Shown here piece after piece: positions 37,501 through 52,500 of a stretch of 64,000 nt of DNA. Location: contig CAJJDN010000165.1 of assembly GCA_905182985.1 (NCBI GenBank), forward strand, positions 97,709-161,708. Direction: 5' to 3'. Position 1 is the stretch's first letter. Every line of letters starts with the position of its first letter. The position numbers and the translations under genes were made by a program. The notes beneath the pieces were generated by a model, which did not search any database, was not told where the DNA came from, and saw only the letters and a program-made list of their open reading frames with translations. This DNA is from Paramecium sonneborni (Eukaryota; Ciliophora; Oligohymenophorea; Peniculida; Parameciidae).

Positions 37501-40500
37501 ACAATTAGAATTAATTTGACTACTACATAAACTAATAGATGTGCTGATAGATTAATTTATGATAGTGCAATCAAAATTAGTAATTGTTATAGTTTCACAA
37601 ATCGATGTTTCAGAATTCCACACACATTGAACATTAGATAAAACTATTTATTAACAAACTCTTTGATTTAAATCTTAACATGAATTAATCATTTTGTTTT
37701 CTTATTTAAGTACTTATTAACAATTTTAATTTATCCATCTACAATGAATTTCTTTAGTAATTTAACTGAGGCAAGCATCTTTTGATAGATTTTGACAAGA
37801 TTATTAATAATTAATAGTTTATAATAATATGCAATTTCCTTGGCGATATTAATAATAACCTGATTTATTAATACATCCATATTTATTAATTTATTCATCA
37901 TTTCCAGATGTAGTACATATGTTATTATTATAATAACAAATCTATTTTATCTAATCACATTCTAATTTAGAAGATCCAAAACAAGAAATATCTATGTATT
38001 CATTCACTAATTTACATTTCTTATCATTAAAAGAATATTTACAATCAATATTATTGAAATGTATACAAGCAGCATAACTGGATTTATATTACAATAAATC
38101 ATTACATTTATTTATATTCTCATTCTCAACATTCTTACATATCTAATCCCAATAACATTTTAAATTAATATTTAAATGTGATAAATCTTCTAAACATAAA
38201 TCATAAGATAATAAATCACAAGTTAATTCAATTATACTTGATCCATTAAAACAGAAACCATAACCACTTTTTGTATATCCATATTAACAATTATCAAAAT
38301 AATTACATGCATTTCTTGAATAATATCCTTTAAGTGAAGGACATATTAATAATTATGAGTTTAAATCATTACAAGATTATGAATATTAACATTTTAATTA
38401 ACTGTTTTGAACAGTACAATTTGTAATATTATTAATACTTTAACAATTTTAATATTTCTGATATTCTCTAACTTATTAACATTAAGAATCTTTGTATATA
38501 CAATTTGTATATTAATAACAAAACAGATAATTAGTTTTTTCAAATGAATCACAATTAAATGATGTATTTGCAATAGAAAAACATTTATTATCTTTAAATA
38601 CACAATATTAATCATTAGAGTTATTAGCATTACATTCATAGATATAATCTTCACATTAGATTGATTTATAAAATTAGCATTAATTATTCAAATATTAACA
38701 ATATTAAGTAGGTAAAGAATGACAACCATATTTATTCAAACCTGCAGTATCGCAAGAATATAAATTATAATTAGATTTCTCTATCTAAATACATTAAGTT
38801 TATCCGTTTAAAATAAATACATCACTTTGATCTGCAGAACAGAAATAATCACTTGAAATTTATTTAATACTACTCAATTATAATGATTTACAAATCCTAG
38901 ATTTAATATCCCAAATACATTAAATAAATGCAGATGAATTACAAGCAAATTAATTAAGTAAATTACAGTTTCCCATAAATATTTAATATTCTGGTAGATA
39001 TTAACAAATTTAATTAATAAATCCGCATCTACGATCTTTTGTTTATCTATTACATACCCTTTGAGATAAACCAACATCCTCACAATTAAATATAGCCTTA
39101 CTAGAAGGAGTTATACAACCTTATATTGAATCATATATACACTCATTTAATGCTAAAGAACATATATTTGCATTAAATTAATTTATATCACTTACATAAT
39201 AAATTAATTCATAACAATAAATTTCACTGCGTTCCCATCTCTTACATCCATAATCTAATTACTTATTACTCAAAATTGTAGAAGTATTATAACAATATTA
39301 TCCTACTGTTTTCACTTTATAACAACTCTTTGAATTTGCCTATTCACAATTTATACTATTTAATATTATTTCTGTATCCATACTATCATCTTCCATCAAT
39401 TAAATACATTTATAATCTACAAAAGCACACATTTAAACATGTTAACCATCTTAATCAATTCCTGTCATCCAACTACAGTAATGAATATTCATTATTAAAT
39501 TCTCTCCACAATCAATTTAATATTCTAATCTTGATTCACATTTATTATTCTCATAAACACAAAAATAATCTGTTGTTAATTCATTTTTATTTTTATATAT
39601 TAAACTTGAACATGTCTTACTATTACTTTCTTTAAAAATATAACAAGCTGGAAAATTATCTACATAATTTTTACACATATTTATAGAATTATTCCAAATA
39701 CAAATTTATCCTTCTGTTACTATTTTTTGACAAGTCTTTTTATTTATAAAATATTCTTCACATTTTAATTATTTAAAGTAAATACTGTCATTTATATCCA
39801 ATTTTATACATCTATTTATTTATTCATTAAAATATGTATAGCTATCTGTAACTGCCGAACATGCATATTTATTTAAATTATAATTATATTCTATATTATC
39901 ATTCCAATTTATAGACATACATGAATGATTCAATTCATTGTATTTACATAATATCTAATTAATTTATTACATTCTACAAACTTATTAATTAATATCTATT
40001 AAAAAATCACATTTTAAATTGTTTATCATATTAATAGATAATTCTATACATAATCCATCTGAATAATTGCAAAATTATCCTTCTATATTTTTATTTAAAC
40101 ATAACTCTCTTGATAATCCATGACCTACACATCCATAATTATTTACTTCAACTCTCGTTTTTTCTATACATGAGTATGTAATTTAATCATAAACACAAAC
40201 AAAATAATCTGATTATGATAGACCAAATTAACAAAATCGTTCATTTATATTTATTAATTCATTACAATTTTTGTTAATAATTTAAGATTATTCTATTTTA
40301 AAACAAATTTACTTCTCCTAATTCCATTAATAAAAACCTTTTAAATTTTACAGACAATGATATTTGTTTATTAAATTTAAATTATTTTTAAATTTAGATT
40401 AATCGAATAAACATATTCTATTATCTTCATCATATTCTGTAGCTATTAAAGTATTGTATTTACATAAATTCAAATTACATATTAAACTAATTTATTCTTC

Positions 40501-42065
40501 ATCATTTTCATTACTGTTTCTATCTATAAATATTTCATGACCAATTAAAAGTGGTTAATCTAAGATATTAATACATTTCATCAATTCTTAAGACCAATAA
40601 CACATCTAATCACTTAATGAAATAAAAGTGCAAACATATGCATTTTAAGTATCTTAACATTTCATATATGATATTTATTAATCTTATAATTCAAAACATC
40701 TATTATCTTCACTTATCCAATCACATTTAGCTCTTAATAAAAAACAATTTTATTTTGTTAAACTTATTTAATTGCATACATTTTTAGGTGCACAATTTAT
40801 TTACTTTTGTGAACTCTTAATTCCTAAATAAATACAATTATTTTATAAACATTCCATCCTATCTGATATTGTAGTACATTAATCAACACACATATTTGTA
40901 CTAAGTTCAATATAATGATTTTCTAATTTTTAACATTGATTTATTGTACAAAATACATTCATACAATTAGTTTCAAATCCTATTGATTCTTCTATGCATG
41001 GATATTCATTTTCTTCACTTGTAATTTAACAATTAAATTCCTTAGAATTGAAAAATATACATTAATTCTAATCTAATGAATGACAATTCAAGTTATACTA
41101 CTTAATTAAATTTTAATTTGTTAATATATTTGTATCTAATATTACACATTTATTATCTAAGAATACATATTTTTCTATTTTTATTGGAATTTAATTTAAA
41201 TATTTGCAGTAAATATGATTAACGCCTATTATTTCTTTTGAAAAACTTAAAATTGATAAAATATCTTAATCATTTTATATTTCTAATGCTATACAACCTT
41301 CTCTTAATCTACTTGATATTTATACTAATATAAATAATCAAAATTTTACAATTTGTTAAATTATATTAATTAGAAACCCCAAATTTATACCAAACAAATT
41401 TTCCGTTTTTCTGTAAATAATTATTTACCATTTTTGCAGTATTTGGATCATCATAATTTCTAGTATCAGTAAATTCAATATTGAAATCTCTTTATTATTG
41501 TTTATATGCTTCTAATTTTAAATCTGGAATATAAGAAATTAGATTCCATAATAAACTACTATGAATTACTAAATAATGTTCTATCAAAGAACAAGCAGAT
41601 GCACTATACATTATCTCATCAAAGTTTTCTTAAATTAAACTTTATTATTCTTTCTTCTCTATAAAATAACACGATTAATTTTTCCAAATACAAATTTACT
41701 GTGTATTTTTAACAGATAAACAGCCATACTTTGATAAATTATTATAACATTTTTCGGTTAATTCATCAGGGATCTTCTCACAAGATTTTATGAATCGACC
41801 TAATTCAATCTTAACTCTTACATTTAGCAATTTATCCTGAAGGCACTCCTAATTATTTTTAACAGGCCATAACATTTAAAAAACCACTACATCCCTATAA
41901 ATAATCATTTGTATAATGACAATTATTTCTAATTAAATCCCACATACATTAAATCTGCACACTACTTATACATTATTAATAAGAGATAAATTAATTACAT
42001 AAATCTATACAATTACCTGTTAGGAAGATAACTATAATCAACAATGAGGATTTTAAAAAATCCAT
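34600..42065 (-). CDS. Giant Cys-rich secreted/surface protein, 2,471 residues
   Basis: The frame starts at ATG 42065 with a signal peptide (MDFLKSSLLIIVIFLTGNC) and ends at TGA 34600-34602 after a hydrophobic C-terminal helix (VINFMIIILILFL), so it is secreted and membrane-anchored. Two 25-nt introns (41849-41873, 41325-41349) lie near the 5' end; the remaining 6.7 kb is one exon, and the total (7,416 nt) is divisible by three. The body is a very long series of imperfect Cys-rich units of about 35-60 residues with cores such as CxWxxxxxxC, ACLxxxxxxC and NKYGCHSL/NQYACQI, and few hydrophobic segments. Unlike 14438-19759 it is rich in Ile, Leu and Asn rather than Thr and Ser. It is a candidate variable surface or adhesive protein; ligand unknown. 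The 5' 0.8 kb recurs artefactually at 42335-43141. Confidence 0.85.
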
Positions 42066-43409
42066 AATAAAATAAATATTTAAAAAAAACTTAATCTTTA
42101 TTAATTTTATTTTATATATTATTATACCTTTTAATTTGATAATCAATTATTAGATATTATTAGTATAATGATAAATCAATTATTTTAGCTTCTGCTTTTT
42201 ATGATTAATAATTTATTTATTTAAATATTATGAAATTGTGATTTAGATTTTTTGATAGATAATCAAAAATGTATGGAATGAATTATTTAATTTTGAAAAT
42301 ATTCAAAAAAGTAAATATAAGAACCATTTTATANAAATATCTTAATCATTTTATATTTCTAATGCTATACAACCTTCTCTTAATCTACTTGATATTTATA
42401 CTAATATAAATAATCAAAATTTTACAATTTGTTAAATTATATTAATTAGAAACCCCAAATTTATACCAAACAAATTTTCCGTTTTTCTGTAAATAATTAT
42501 TTACCATTTTTGCAGTATTTGGATCATCATAATTTCTAGTATCAGTAAATTCAATATTGAAATCTCTTTATTATTGTTTATATGCTTCTAATTTTAAATC
42601 TGGAATATAAGAAATTAGATTCCATAATAAACTACTATGAATTACTAAATAATGTTCTATCAAAGAACAAGCAGATGCACTATACATTATCTCATCAAAG
42701 TTTTCTTAAATTAAACTTTATTATTCTTTCTTCTCTATAAAATAACACGATTAATTTTTCCAAATACAAATTTACTGTGTATTTTTAACAGATAAACAGC
42801 CATACTTTGATAAATTATTATAACATTTTTCGGTTAATTCATCAGGGATCTTCTCACAAGATTTTATGAATCGACCTAATTCAATCTTAACTCTTACATT
42901 TAGCAATTTATCCTGAAGGCACTCCTAATTATTTTTAACAGGCCATAACATTTAAAAAACCACTACATCCCTATAAATAATCATTTGTATAATGACAATT
43001 ATTTCTAATTAAATCCCACATACATTAAATCTGCACACTACTTATACATTATTAATAAGAGATAAATTAATTACATAAATCTATACAATTACCTGTTAGG
43101 AAGATAACTATAATCAACAATGAGGATTTTAAAAAATCCATAATAAAATAAATATTTAAAAAAAACTTAATCTTTATTAATTTTATTTTATATATTATTA
43201 TACCTTTTAATTTGATAATCAATTATTAGATATTATTAGTATAATGATAAATCAATTATTTTAGCTTCTGCTTTTTATGATTAATAATTTATTTATTTAA
43301 ATATTATGAAATTGTGATTTAGATTTTTTGATAGATAATCAAAAATGTATGGAATGAATTATTTAATTTTGAAAATATTCAAAAAAGTAAATATAAGAAC
43401 CATTTTATA
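41259..43409. repeat. Artefactual 1,075-bp direct duplication around a single N
   Basis: Copy 1 is 41259-42333, N is at 42334, copy 2 is 42335-43409. The copies look identical throughout, coding and intergenic parts alike, including a shared intron. Copy 1 ends, and copy 2 begins, exactly at the N. This is what an unmerged overlap of two contigs looks like. The true sequence has one copy. Confidence 0.9.
42335..43141 (-). pseudogene. Duplicate 5' fragment of the 34600-42065 gene (assembly artefact)
   Basis: An exact second copy of the first exons of the giant Cys-rich gene (ATG 43141, signal peptide and both 25-nt introns), truncated at the N at 42334. It should not be counted as a gene or pseudogene of the organism. 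Confidence 0.85.
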
Positions 43410-43525
43410 ATATAATTATAAAAATTAATCAAAATATAAAATGAGGCTTTTCTCATGTAATATAATTATTGAATAACCTTTTGAAATGTAAATAAATATA
43501 ATTTTAATAATGATTATTTATTATA
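43410..43525. other. Short intergenic stretch
   Basis: Unique AT-rich sequence just 3' of the giant NACHT-WD40 gene. After collapsing the duplication, about 385 bases separate that gene's stop from the start of the leftward Cys-rich gene, which therefore has its promoter here and in 42066-42333. Nothing else was recognised. Confidence 0.45.
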
Positions 43526-46500
43526 TCAATTGTTTAATTTGATAGCTGCTTTCTGGATGAATAATGTTTCCAAATTCTTTTTATCTTATTCTATGGTTGT
43601 ATTTTTTAGAATGCAATTCTTAGCAGATATTAGATTATATCTTCCAAAGATTTTATAACATGAGACATAGTTTTGTTAATTATTATTTTAATTAGAATTT
43701 TAATAATGGATATTTTTTGGAAATTAAAGTTTATAGAGTTTAATAGATCCATCCGACATAGCAATTGCCATATCAATACAATTTGGAGAAATGGCTATTT
43801 TTGAAATAGGTTCAATTAAATCGTCTAATTAAGCTATTTATATAAACGATATCAGACTCCAAAATCTAATAGTATTATCTTTTGAACTAGATATAATGAT
43901 TGAATCATCATGCAATATTTAAATACATTCAATAATATCTTCATGGCCTTCTAACTTTTTAAATTCACTAGCTTATAAAGGATCTACTTATATATTAAAT
44001 AAAAGAATATCACAATTTACTACAACTGCTAATAGATTATTATTATATCCAAAAACTACTTAATTATAGCTTTGGTTTTCATTATCGTCTAAAATAATTA
44101 ATTTTTCATTTGTCTTATAATTCCAAAGTTATAAATTTATTCCACTAAATGCAATAACACTAAAATTAGACATAATTGAAAAATTTATATTTTAAGAATA
44201 AGGTATATATGTTGCTTTATCTGAACATATTTTTAGATCAATTTCTTCTACAATAAAATTTTATTTTTTAGAACAACCATTATTTTAATTTTAATTATTA
44301 AATTTCTGAATTGGAGGTATCAAACTATAACAAAATGTATCATTTGTAAATTTAAATCCATTTATATCTTAATAAAAGGAAAAAACACTTTTTAAATATA
44401 TTTTCTATAAATTACTGATATTCCAAAGATTGAAAATACCAATATCACAAATAGAAGATAACCATTTTTCATCTTTTGAGATCATCAAATTTATAATTCT
44501 CTTGAAATGATTTAAAGTTGTTATTTGTGTAATTAAATCAAGATCTTTAGAATCAAAATCTTAAAAATCCCAAAATATCATTTAATCTACTTCAGTTGAA
44601 ATAAATGTCTTTTACTTAGGAAAAAACACTACTACATCATTAAATTTGTGATAAATTATACTTTCCTCAAAATATGATTTTGTTGGAGGCTTATTCAACA
44701 CTCTGTATTTCAAAGTTTTTAAATTCCAAAGAATTATAAAAGATAATTATTCATATTCTTATTTTTTAATCTAATTAGATAATTGATGAATTTTCCATTT
44801 AGATACACAACTTCCGCATAATTAAAAATCAGAAGAAAAGCTGCAATTTTAAAATTAAAAATTTTTACCATCATCAAAATAAAAAAAATTTGAATAATCC
44901 TAATGAGTTAGACAAGATTTAAGTTTTCCTATTGAATTTGAAAAATTTAAATTATAAATTTTATTATTTCCTAAACAATAAATTTATGATTCTTTTCTTA
45001 ACATAATTTTTGAAATTTTCAAATTATTGATATCTATTATTTTGAGTTATATTAATTGAATTTAATTGTTAACTATAAAAAATTGGAAACATATAATTTC
45101 TTCTTCATTACCTGCATAAAGTACTGAATTCTGTTTATTCATTTCTAAATAATTAAATGGTTTTTCAGATTTTAAATTATTGAAAATTTCTTTACCATCT
45201 CTAGAATAACTCTCATAATCTTCCAATTATATTGCAATTAATTTTGCATTCATAGTACCATAAAGTAAATAATGATCATCATCATCATAATAGACAATTG
45301 TACAATATTTAATATTCTTTTATTAATATGAATCGAATTACCAAGTAAAAATTCTCAATATACAATCATTTTAATCATTCTAAGTAATCAAACCAAGTTT
45401 TTCCCAACTATTTCCCATAAATATTTATAAAATTTCTCCTTTTTCTGTAGTTTATAACTATATTGATTATTTTTAAATAATTTATTCTTCTAAACTATTT
45501 ATTACAAGAGTATAATTTTTATCAAATGATGCAATACCTACATTTCTTATAAGTTTTTCCTCTTAGTTATTTTATTAATTTTAATTACTGTTTTCAACCA
45601 TTTCAGTTTTTACTTCGAAAAAGAATTTTATCATGATTATCTAATTTTGATGACATTTTAAAACATTTTTTAATACATATTATTCTGTATCATAAATTAT
45701 AATTTCATTAAGTTCATTAACTACTCCCAAAAGCAAATCATCATCAGAAAATTATAATTAATTTAATTAGCTATTTTAATCAATGTTTTGTAGTTACTTA
45801 TCTTATTTGATATCTATCACTCTTAAAGTAAATCTTTTTTAATTATTATTAATTCCAATTATTAATTGCTTAAGATTATTAGAAATAGTGAAACATTAAA
45901 TATACAAAATTTCTTATTCTAATTTTATTTCAGAAATTTCAAATTTCTAATAATCTTTAATCAAATGATCAATATTCCATAAAAAGATTTTATTTTATGA
46001 ATGCATGCAATAGTATTTATCATCATTTGTAAAAAATTAGAAAAATAATTCTGGTTCAATATCCATTTATAATTTACATATTAATTAATCATCCTCTAAA
46101 TTTCTAAAAATAATATAATCTTTATCAAAGGAAGACAATATCTTACAATTATTTGAAAAAGCAAAATTTATAATCTTATTTTCATGATATTATTTTAATT
46201 ATTCAACTTTTTGATATTTTCCATTATTTTAATCATGACCTAGAGTTAATTCATTTTATTAGTCTAAAGAACAGATATATTTACCATCAACTGATATTTA
46301 GTATTGCTATATTTAAATTTAAGCATATTAATAAAATTTTTTTTCTGGTTATTTTTATTTTGTATCCCATATTTCAACGATTGAAAATTATTCTTTTCTT
46401 TCATCTTCTTCATAATCATTTATTGATAAAGTTATTAATATATCTTCATTTGATAAAAATTAAATTTATTTGAGTTTTGCTTTTAGAAAAAAATTTTCAG

Positions 46501-49500
46501 AATAGCATGTATTTGGATATATTTCAAAATTAGACTTATACATAGTTTAAGATTATTAAATTTACCATAGTTAAACAACATAAACTTATGTTATAAAAAT
46601 TTTTTCTTAATTTTTTTAAGAAATAGAGAAAGATGATGGATTGCGATCAAATTCTTTAGAAGATAGGAACATTTTTTTTTGCATATCCCATGTCTTAAAA
46701 GTTTAATCTTAGCTTGCAGAATATAAAATTAAACTATCTGCTGAAAATTATAGATGATTTATTATTTCTTTATGTCCTTCTGAAGTAATCCTATTAAAAT
46801 CTACTTATAAATTCCATAATCTTATTAATTTATCATTACTACCAGATGCTAATGTTGAATTATCTGAGGATATTTAGGCTACATTAATGTTATCTGAATG
46901 CCCTTGAAATTTAGCTATGACTTTTCTTGCTTTAAAATCCCAAATATAAATTATTTTATTACTTCCACATCCTATTAAGAATTTTGTATCTGAAGAAAAA
47001 GATAAATTATAAAAAGTAATTTCTTCATCTAATTAGTTAAATGATTATATTAACAATTCTTCACTATTTGAATCTTACTCACAAACATATATTGAATTTT
47101 AGTCAGAAAATACACAATATTTTTGATTATTTGAAACTGCAAATATTGTTTCCTCTGATTATAATTGATGAATAAATACATTTTAATTATTAGAAAAAGT
47201 TTTCACATCAATAAAAGAATTCGAATTATAAGCTATTTTCTAATTATTAAAAAAGATAATTGCATTTGTAATATTATTGTAACTTATATATTATTATCTG
47301 ATCAATTTTCTATTAATCATATCTGACAATTTAATTTATTTCTCATTTATTATTGAAGCCAAATATTTAGGTGATGCTTTATGTAAATTATTCCCATATT
47401 TGAAAGACTCAAATTCTAATATAAATTAAGCTTTAAATATATCTTCTATATTATAGAGATGAATATTATTTTAACTTGCTAAAATTAAATTCTTATTATT
47501 GTTAGAAAATAGTAAGCAAATTGATGGAAACTATTTTTTGTTAAAACGATATTTTTTCTGTAGATTTTTATCATTGATATTTTAAATTATCATTTCATCA
47601 TTCCTTATTAAAATTAAATTACAATTATCAGGACAAAACTCTATTACATCAATTTAATGAAATTCCTCAATAATAACATTTGATTCAAAATCTAATAATA
47701 TGCAATTGCTATTGTTCCCATATAAGATATATCTTTAATCATTTGATATTTTTATTCTATCAATATATTCATGTTATTAATTGATGAATTTAAATTTGCT
47801 ATTTAATTAGATATTGTATATAATCATTGATTTTTTAGAATAGTTATAAGTTGCCATATATTTTCCTATTTATTAAATAACGTAGTTGTTATCAATTTAA
47901 TAAATATCAATCAAACTTACTTGATCTTCATGAGCCAATTTCCAAACCTTCAATTATTTTTGTTATATTGTATATATGTATTGATCATCAAAAAAAGTTG
48001 AAGCAAATTCTAGACTCTCAAAATTTTATCTTATTTCAATCCTACTATCTGATTTTATATCCAATAAATATAATACAGAGGTTAAAGCTATCAAAAGTCT
48101 TGATTAATTTTAACAATATTTGACTGATTTAATTTTATCTGAAAATATAAATTTAAATTCAATCTCATAATTAAATTGAATATTCCATATAACAACTTAT
48201 TAATCTATCCCACCAACAATATGTTTAGAATCATCAGAAAAATCACATTTTGTATTTAATCCTTCTGATTATTCTAAAAGGCCTAAATATTCAAAATCAC
48301 TAAATTCAAGAATATTCATACAATAATTCCAGGGTTAAATTATAATTCCTTAGGTTTTATGCAAAAAAAAAATATGATGTATATCTAATTATTAAGGATG
48401 TGAATGAGCTATTAACTTAATTTAAGGAAAATTAGTTAAATCCCATAATTTAATTTTATTTTCAGCACTAATAAAATAATTTCCATCATGTGAGAAAACT
48501 AAAAAAGTTATTTATTTATCTATTGATATTTTATGTAATAATTATCTAGTTTCAAAATCCCAAAATTTAATATACAATTCTTTAAAGTTGGATGATGTAG
48601 CAAATAAATTTAATATAGGTGAAGAAGCAATAGCTTATATTGATGAATCATCATCTTTAAACATAAGGACGAGGTTATCAGAGGAGAATGTCCAAATTTT
48701 TATTTCATTATTGTTATAAAATACTAATTTTTAATTATCAAAAGAGAAACAGATATCTGAATTAATATCTATAGATTCTTATAATTTATACCATTTTTAT
48801 TAGCCAAATTCCCATATATATATAAATTTATTTCCTTCTATTACAAAAGCCAAATATTTATCATTAAAAGAAAATGCCAGATTACAAATTTTATCATCTA
48901 ATTTACTTTCAATTTATTAATTAAAGATTACTCCTGAATAAGCCCATATTCGAATTTTATAATCCTTACTAAAACTTGCAAATAAAGGAGAATATTGTGA
49001 AAATTAACCTATAAGAAATTGATTCTCATGGTTTTCAAATTAAATAGGTTCTTCATTTTTAATATTCAGAATAATACTATATGATAGAATAAATTAATCA
49101 TCAAATGAAACAGATTAACATGTACTATTTTCTAAGCTTATATCTAAATTTTTAGATTTAATTGGATTTAACTTTTTTATTGCTATTTATTCTTTTTCAT
49201 CATAATAAGGTAAAGTTATCAAATCAGAATTATAGGATACAGAAAATTTATAACTTTCAAAATTACAATCATAAATAATAGTAATTAATTCACATTTCTC
49301 TATTGACCAAAGTTTTAAAATACGAGGATAATGTCCACTTAATAATTTTTATCCTTTACAAATAAATATTAAACTTAATATTATTGAATCATTATGTTCT
49401 ATATAGTTTATTATTATTTATGTCTATAAATCCCATAATAATAATTATTCATTAATTACCGAAGCAACTAAATTATTATCTGGAGAAAAAGCAATACAAG

Positions 49501-52500
49501 TGCAATTATTTATTTAATAATATTCTTCTTAATTGCAGATATCATTAGTATTTTACATTAATAAATCAAAATGACTACAATATATTATTGCTTTATCATC
49601 AGGAGTTAATAATATATTTTAAATATCATATTTAGTGGAATTTAAAATTAATTCAGGTTAATGAATATTTTAAATGTTCCAAATAGCTAAATTTTACTGA
49701 TCAGAAATACAATAGAGAAATGAAGATGATTTATTTATTGCTAATTAGTTAATCGGAAATAATACATTTATAACAGCTATTTTATTTTATTATTCTACAT
49801 TCCAAAGTATAATTTGTTAATTTTCAGTACCTGATGCCAACATATTACCATTTGAAAAAAATTCTATAAACTTAATTTTTGTAGAGCATTATAGAATAAA
49901 CCCATCTTTTTGGTTAGAATACATTTTAATCAAATTAATATCCCAACATTAAAGTATACCATTTGAATCAATAACCATTAATTAATTTTCATTTTAATAT
50001 ATTTGTAATTATATTATACTAATATTTTTATGAATAATATGTTCTGATTTCCTAATATTATTTATATCATTTATTAACCAAGATTCAATTATATTTGTAT
50101 CCTCAGCTATAAATAACATTGAATCATCAGCTAATAAGGCTATTAATTTAGGTACACCAGAAATATCATTAATTTCTTTTACTTTATCATATGTATTAAC
50201 ATCCCAAAATATAACAATTTTTTCAGAATCTCCAGTTATTATATATTTATTATTATTCAAATATTAAATTATAGTAATGTTACCTTTGTGCCCTTTTAAA
50301 GTCGGTTTTTCTGAACATATTACATTCATCCATTTTGCATTTTCCAAATCAGCTTCATCAAATAAACAAGAATCAATAAAAACATCTTTAAGAATTGAAT
50401 TCTTAAAATTACTTTTATAAAAAGATAATCCTCTAAGAGTTGTTTTTTCTATTTCTATTTCTGAAAAATCTTGCTCTCCTAAATAAATTTATAAATGACT
50501 TAATAAACAAAAACTATTTGATGAAGCATTTTTAAATGACTTATTGTTTCCTAATTTAGCCATAGAAATTAATTTATTATTTATATCATTATCAATTTTT
50601 AGTTTTTGTTTTAAGATACTTAAAGTTCCAGCATAATTTTCTTAAGAGATATTAAATTAATTCTCATTAAAAATGGATTTCTAAAAATAAATCTTACTTT
50701 CATCACTCAAATTATTATTTCTTAATTCAAGTTTTTCAATTAAATTGTTTATGTGTTTAGCTACATAAAATTCTTATAAAGATTTATGATTAAATGAATA
50801 GCTATTGCCTTTCAAAGTAATCAATGCAGAACTTCGAACTAATTTTACATAATCATCTTCTAAATTATCAAAATATTACATTTTCCAATTATCTTCATCA
50901 TTTTTATCAAAATAATGATTTTTTAATTTCAATCTACCTTTTTATTAATAATTAACTTATGTTAATTATTTCATTGTCATTTCCAAAGCTAAAGATTCTG
51001 AAAACTAAATAATATCTATTGTAAAACTATCAATATTCTCAACTTTTCCTAATTATCTTAGCTTCTAAATCTATTAATCATGATAAAATTCTATAAAATT
51101 CTAATAAAACTCATAAACTGTAAATATCTACATCTATAATGCTGGTATAATAAATTTCAAATCATCATTCTGTTTTAAATTTTTTATTTAGTTTTCAGCT
51201 ATTTTTATATCTGTAATTGAATAACTCTCAAAAAATCGCTAATCCTCTAATTGTTCAAGAATTAGTTAGAGACTTTTCAAATTTTATTGATTCTCTTCTT
51301 CAATTTCTAATTATTCTTTTTAAATTTGTTATTATGTTATTTAAATCTCTTCTTTTATTTTGTTTTTAAAAGAATATTTTTTCAATTGCTTTTTTGAAAG
51401 ATTATCTTATTTTTTTAATAATAGGAAGTTTTTCTAAAAAATTTCTTTAATATCATTAGAACCTTTATATTTTTTAGAAAGACTTGGAAGTGTCTGTACC
51501 ACTATCTCTAGCATAAATGGTGTTTGTAAAAAATGTTAAATTTTTAAATTTTAAATAGTTTATTTATATAAATTAACACTCCATAAAGCTTTAAGTTCTT
51601 TTTTTAAAATAATTAATTAATCTTCTTATACAAATTGAAATGCTGAACATTTTTTTAATAGCTATAAAATATTTTCTATTTCACTATCATAAAGTAATTA
51701 ACTACTATCATCATCTACATCTTTGCCTTTATTTAAAATCTAATCGTTTATTTTCTTCCAAATTTCTAGAAATTCTAAAACTTCAAATTACTCTTATTTT
51801 ATTTATTTAACTAAATCATATAAATATTTAATTCGTCTTTTAATACTCAATTTAACATAGTTGTAAAGATAACTTTCACTTTAATCTTAATTGAAATTCA
51901 GAATTTCTACCTCTTTAAAAGAATGTATACTTTCTCCCAAAAACCATGTTTAATATCCTAAACTAGTCAAAATTTCTAATCTTGAAGTTATTACAAATTT
52001 AACATATCTTATTTCATTTTTTGAACTTAGAGCAAAATCTTATATAAATCTATTGGTTGATATTAAATTAGATTAAATGCAATCTTATTTCATCTCATCA
52101 TAGCTATCGAGAATCATTACTATTCTAATTTTTTAATTTTATATAGCTTCTTTAAAATCTTTCAACTAGAATTTATCAAATCCATAATTTTCAGATTCAA
52201 GTGCTTAATCTAGTAAATTAAATTTTGGATTTTTTAATTAAGGTAAGGATATATATAATGGAATCCAATCTTTTTCATCCTTATTTTATTCCCATAAATA
52301 TTATTCAATTTTTCTAGCAGCTCTGCTTTTACCAGATCCTGCTTAACCTTTTATTAACATAACATCTTTATTTCCTTCTTCATAGATAAATTAATTAACT
52401 TCTCCTTCTGTTTTTTCCTCATCTTAAATGTTTTATTTTATTCCATCTACAAGTAAATTAGAAAATGAAGAACCTGAATTGGTTTCTTAATTTTATCCTG

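Noticed and set aside
50009..50260. Separate 83-residue WD40 gene
   Set aside because: It is only the part of the giant NACHT-WD40 frame that lacks TAA/TAG; the frame continues on both sides in the ciliate code.
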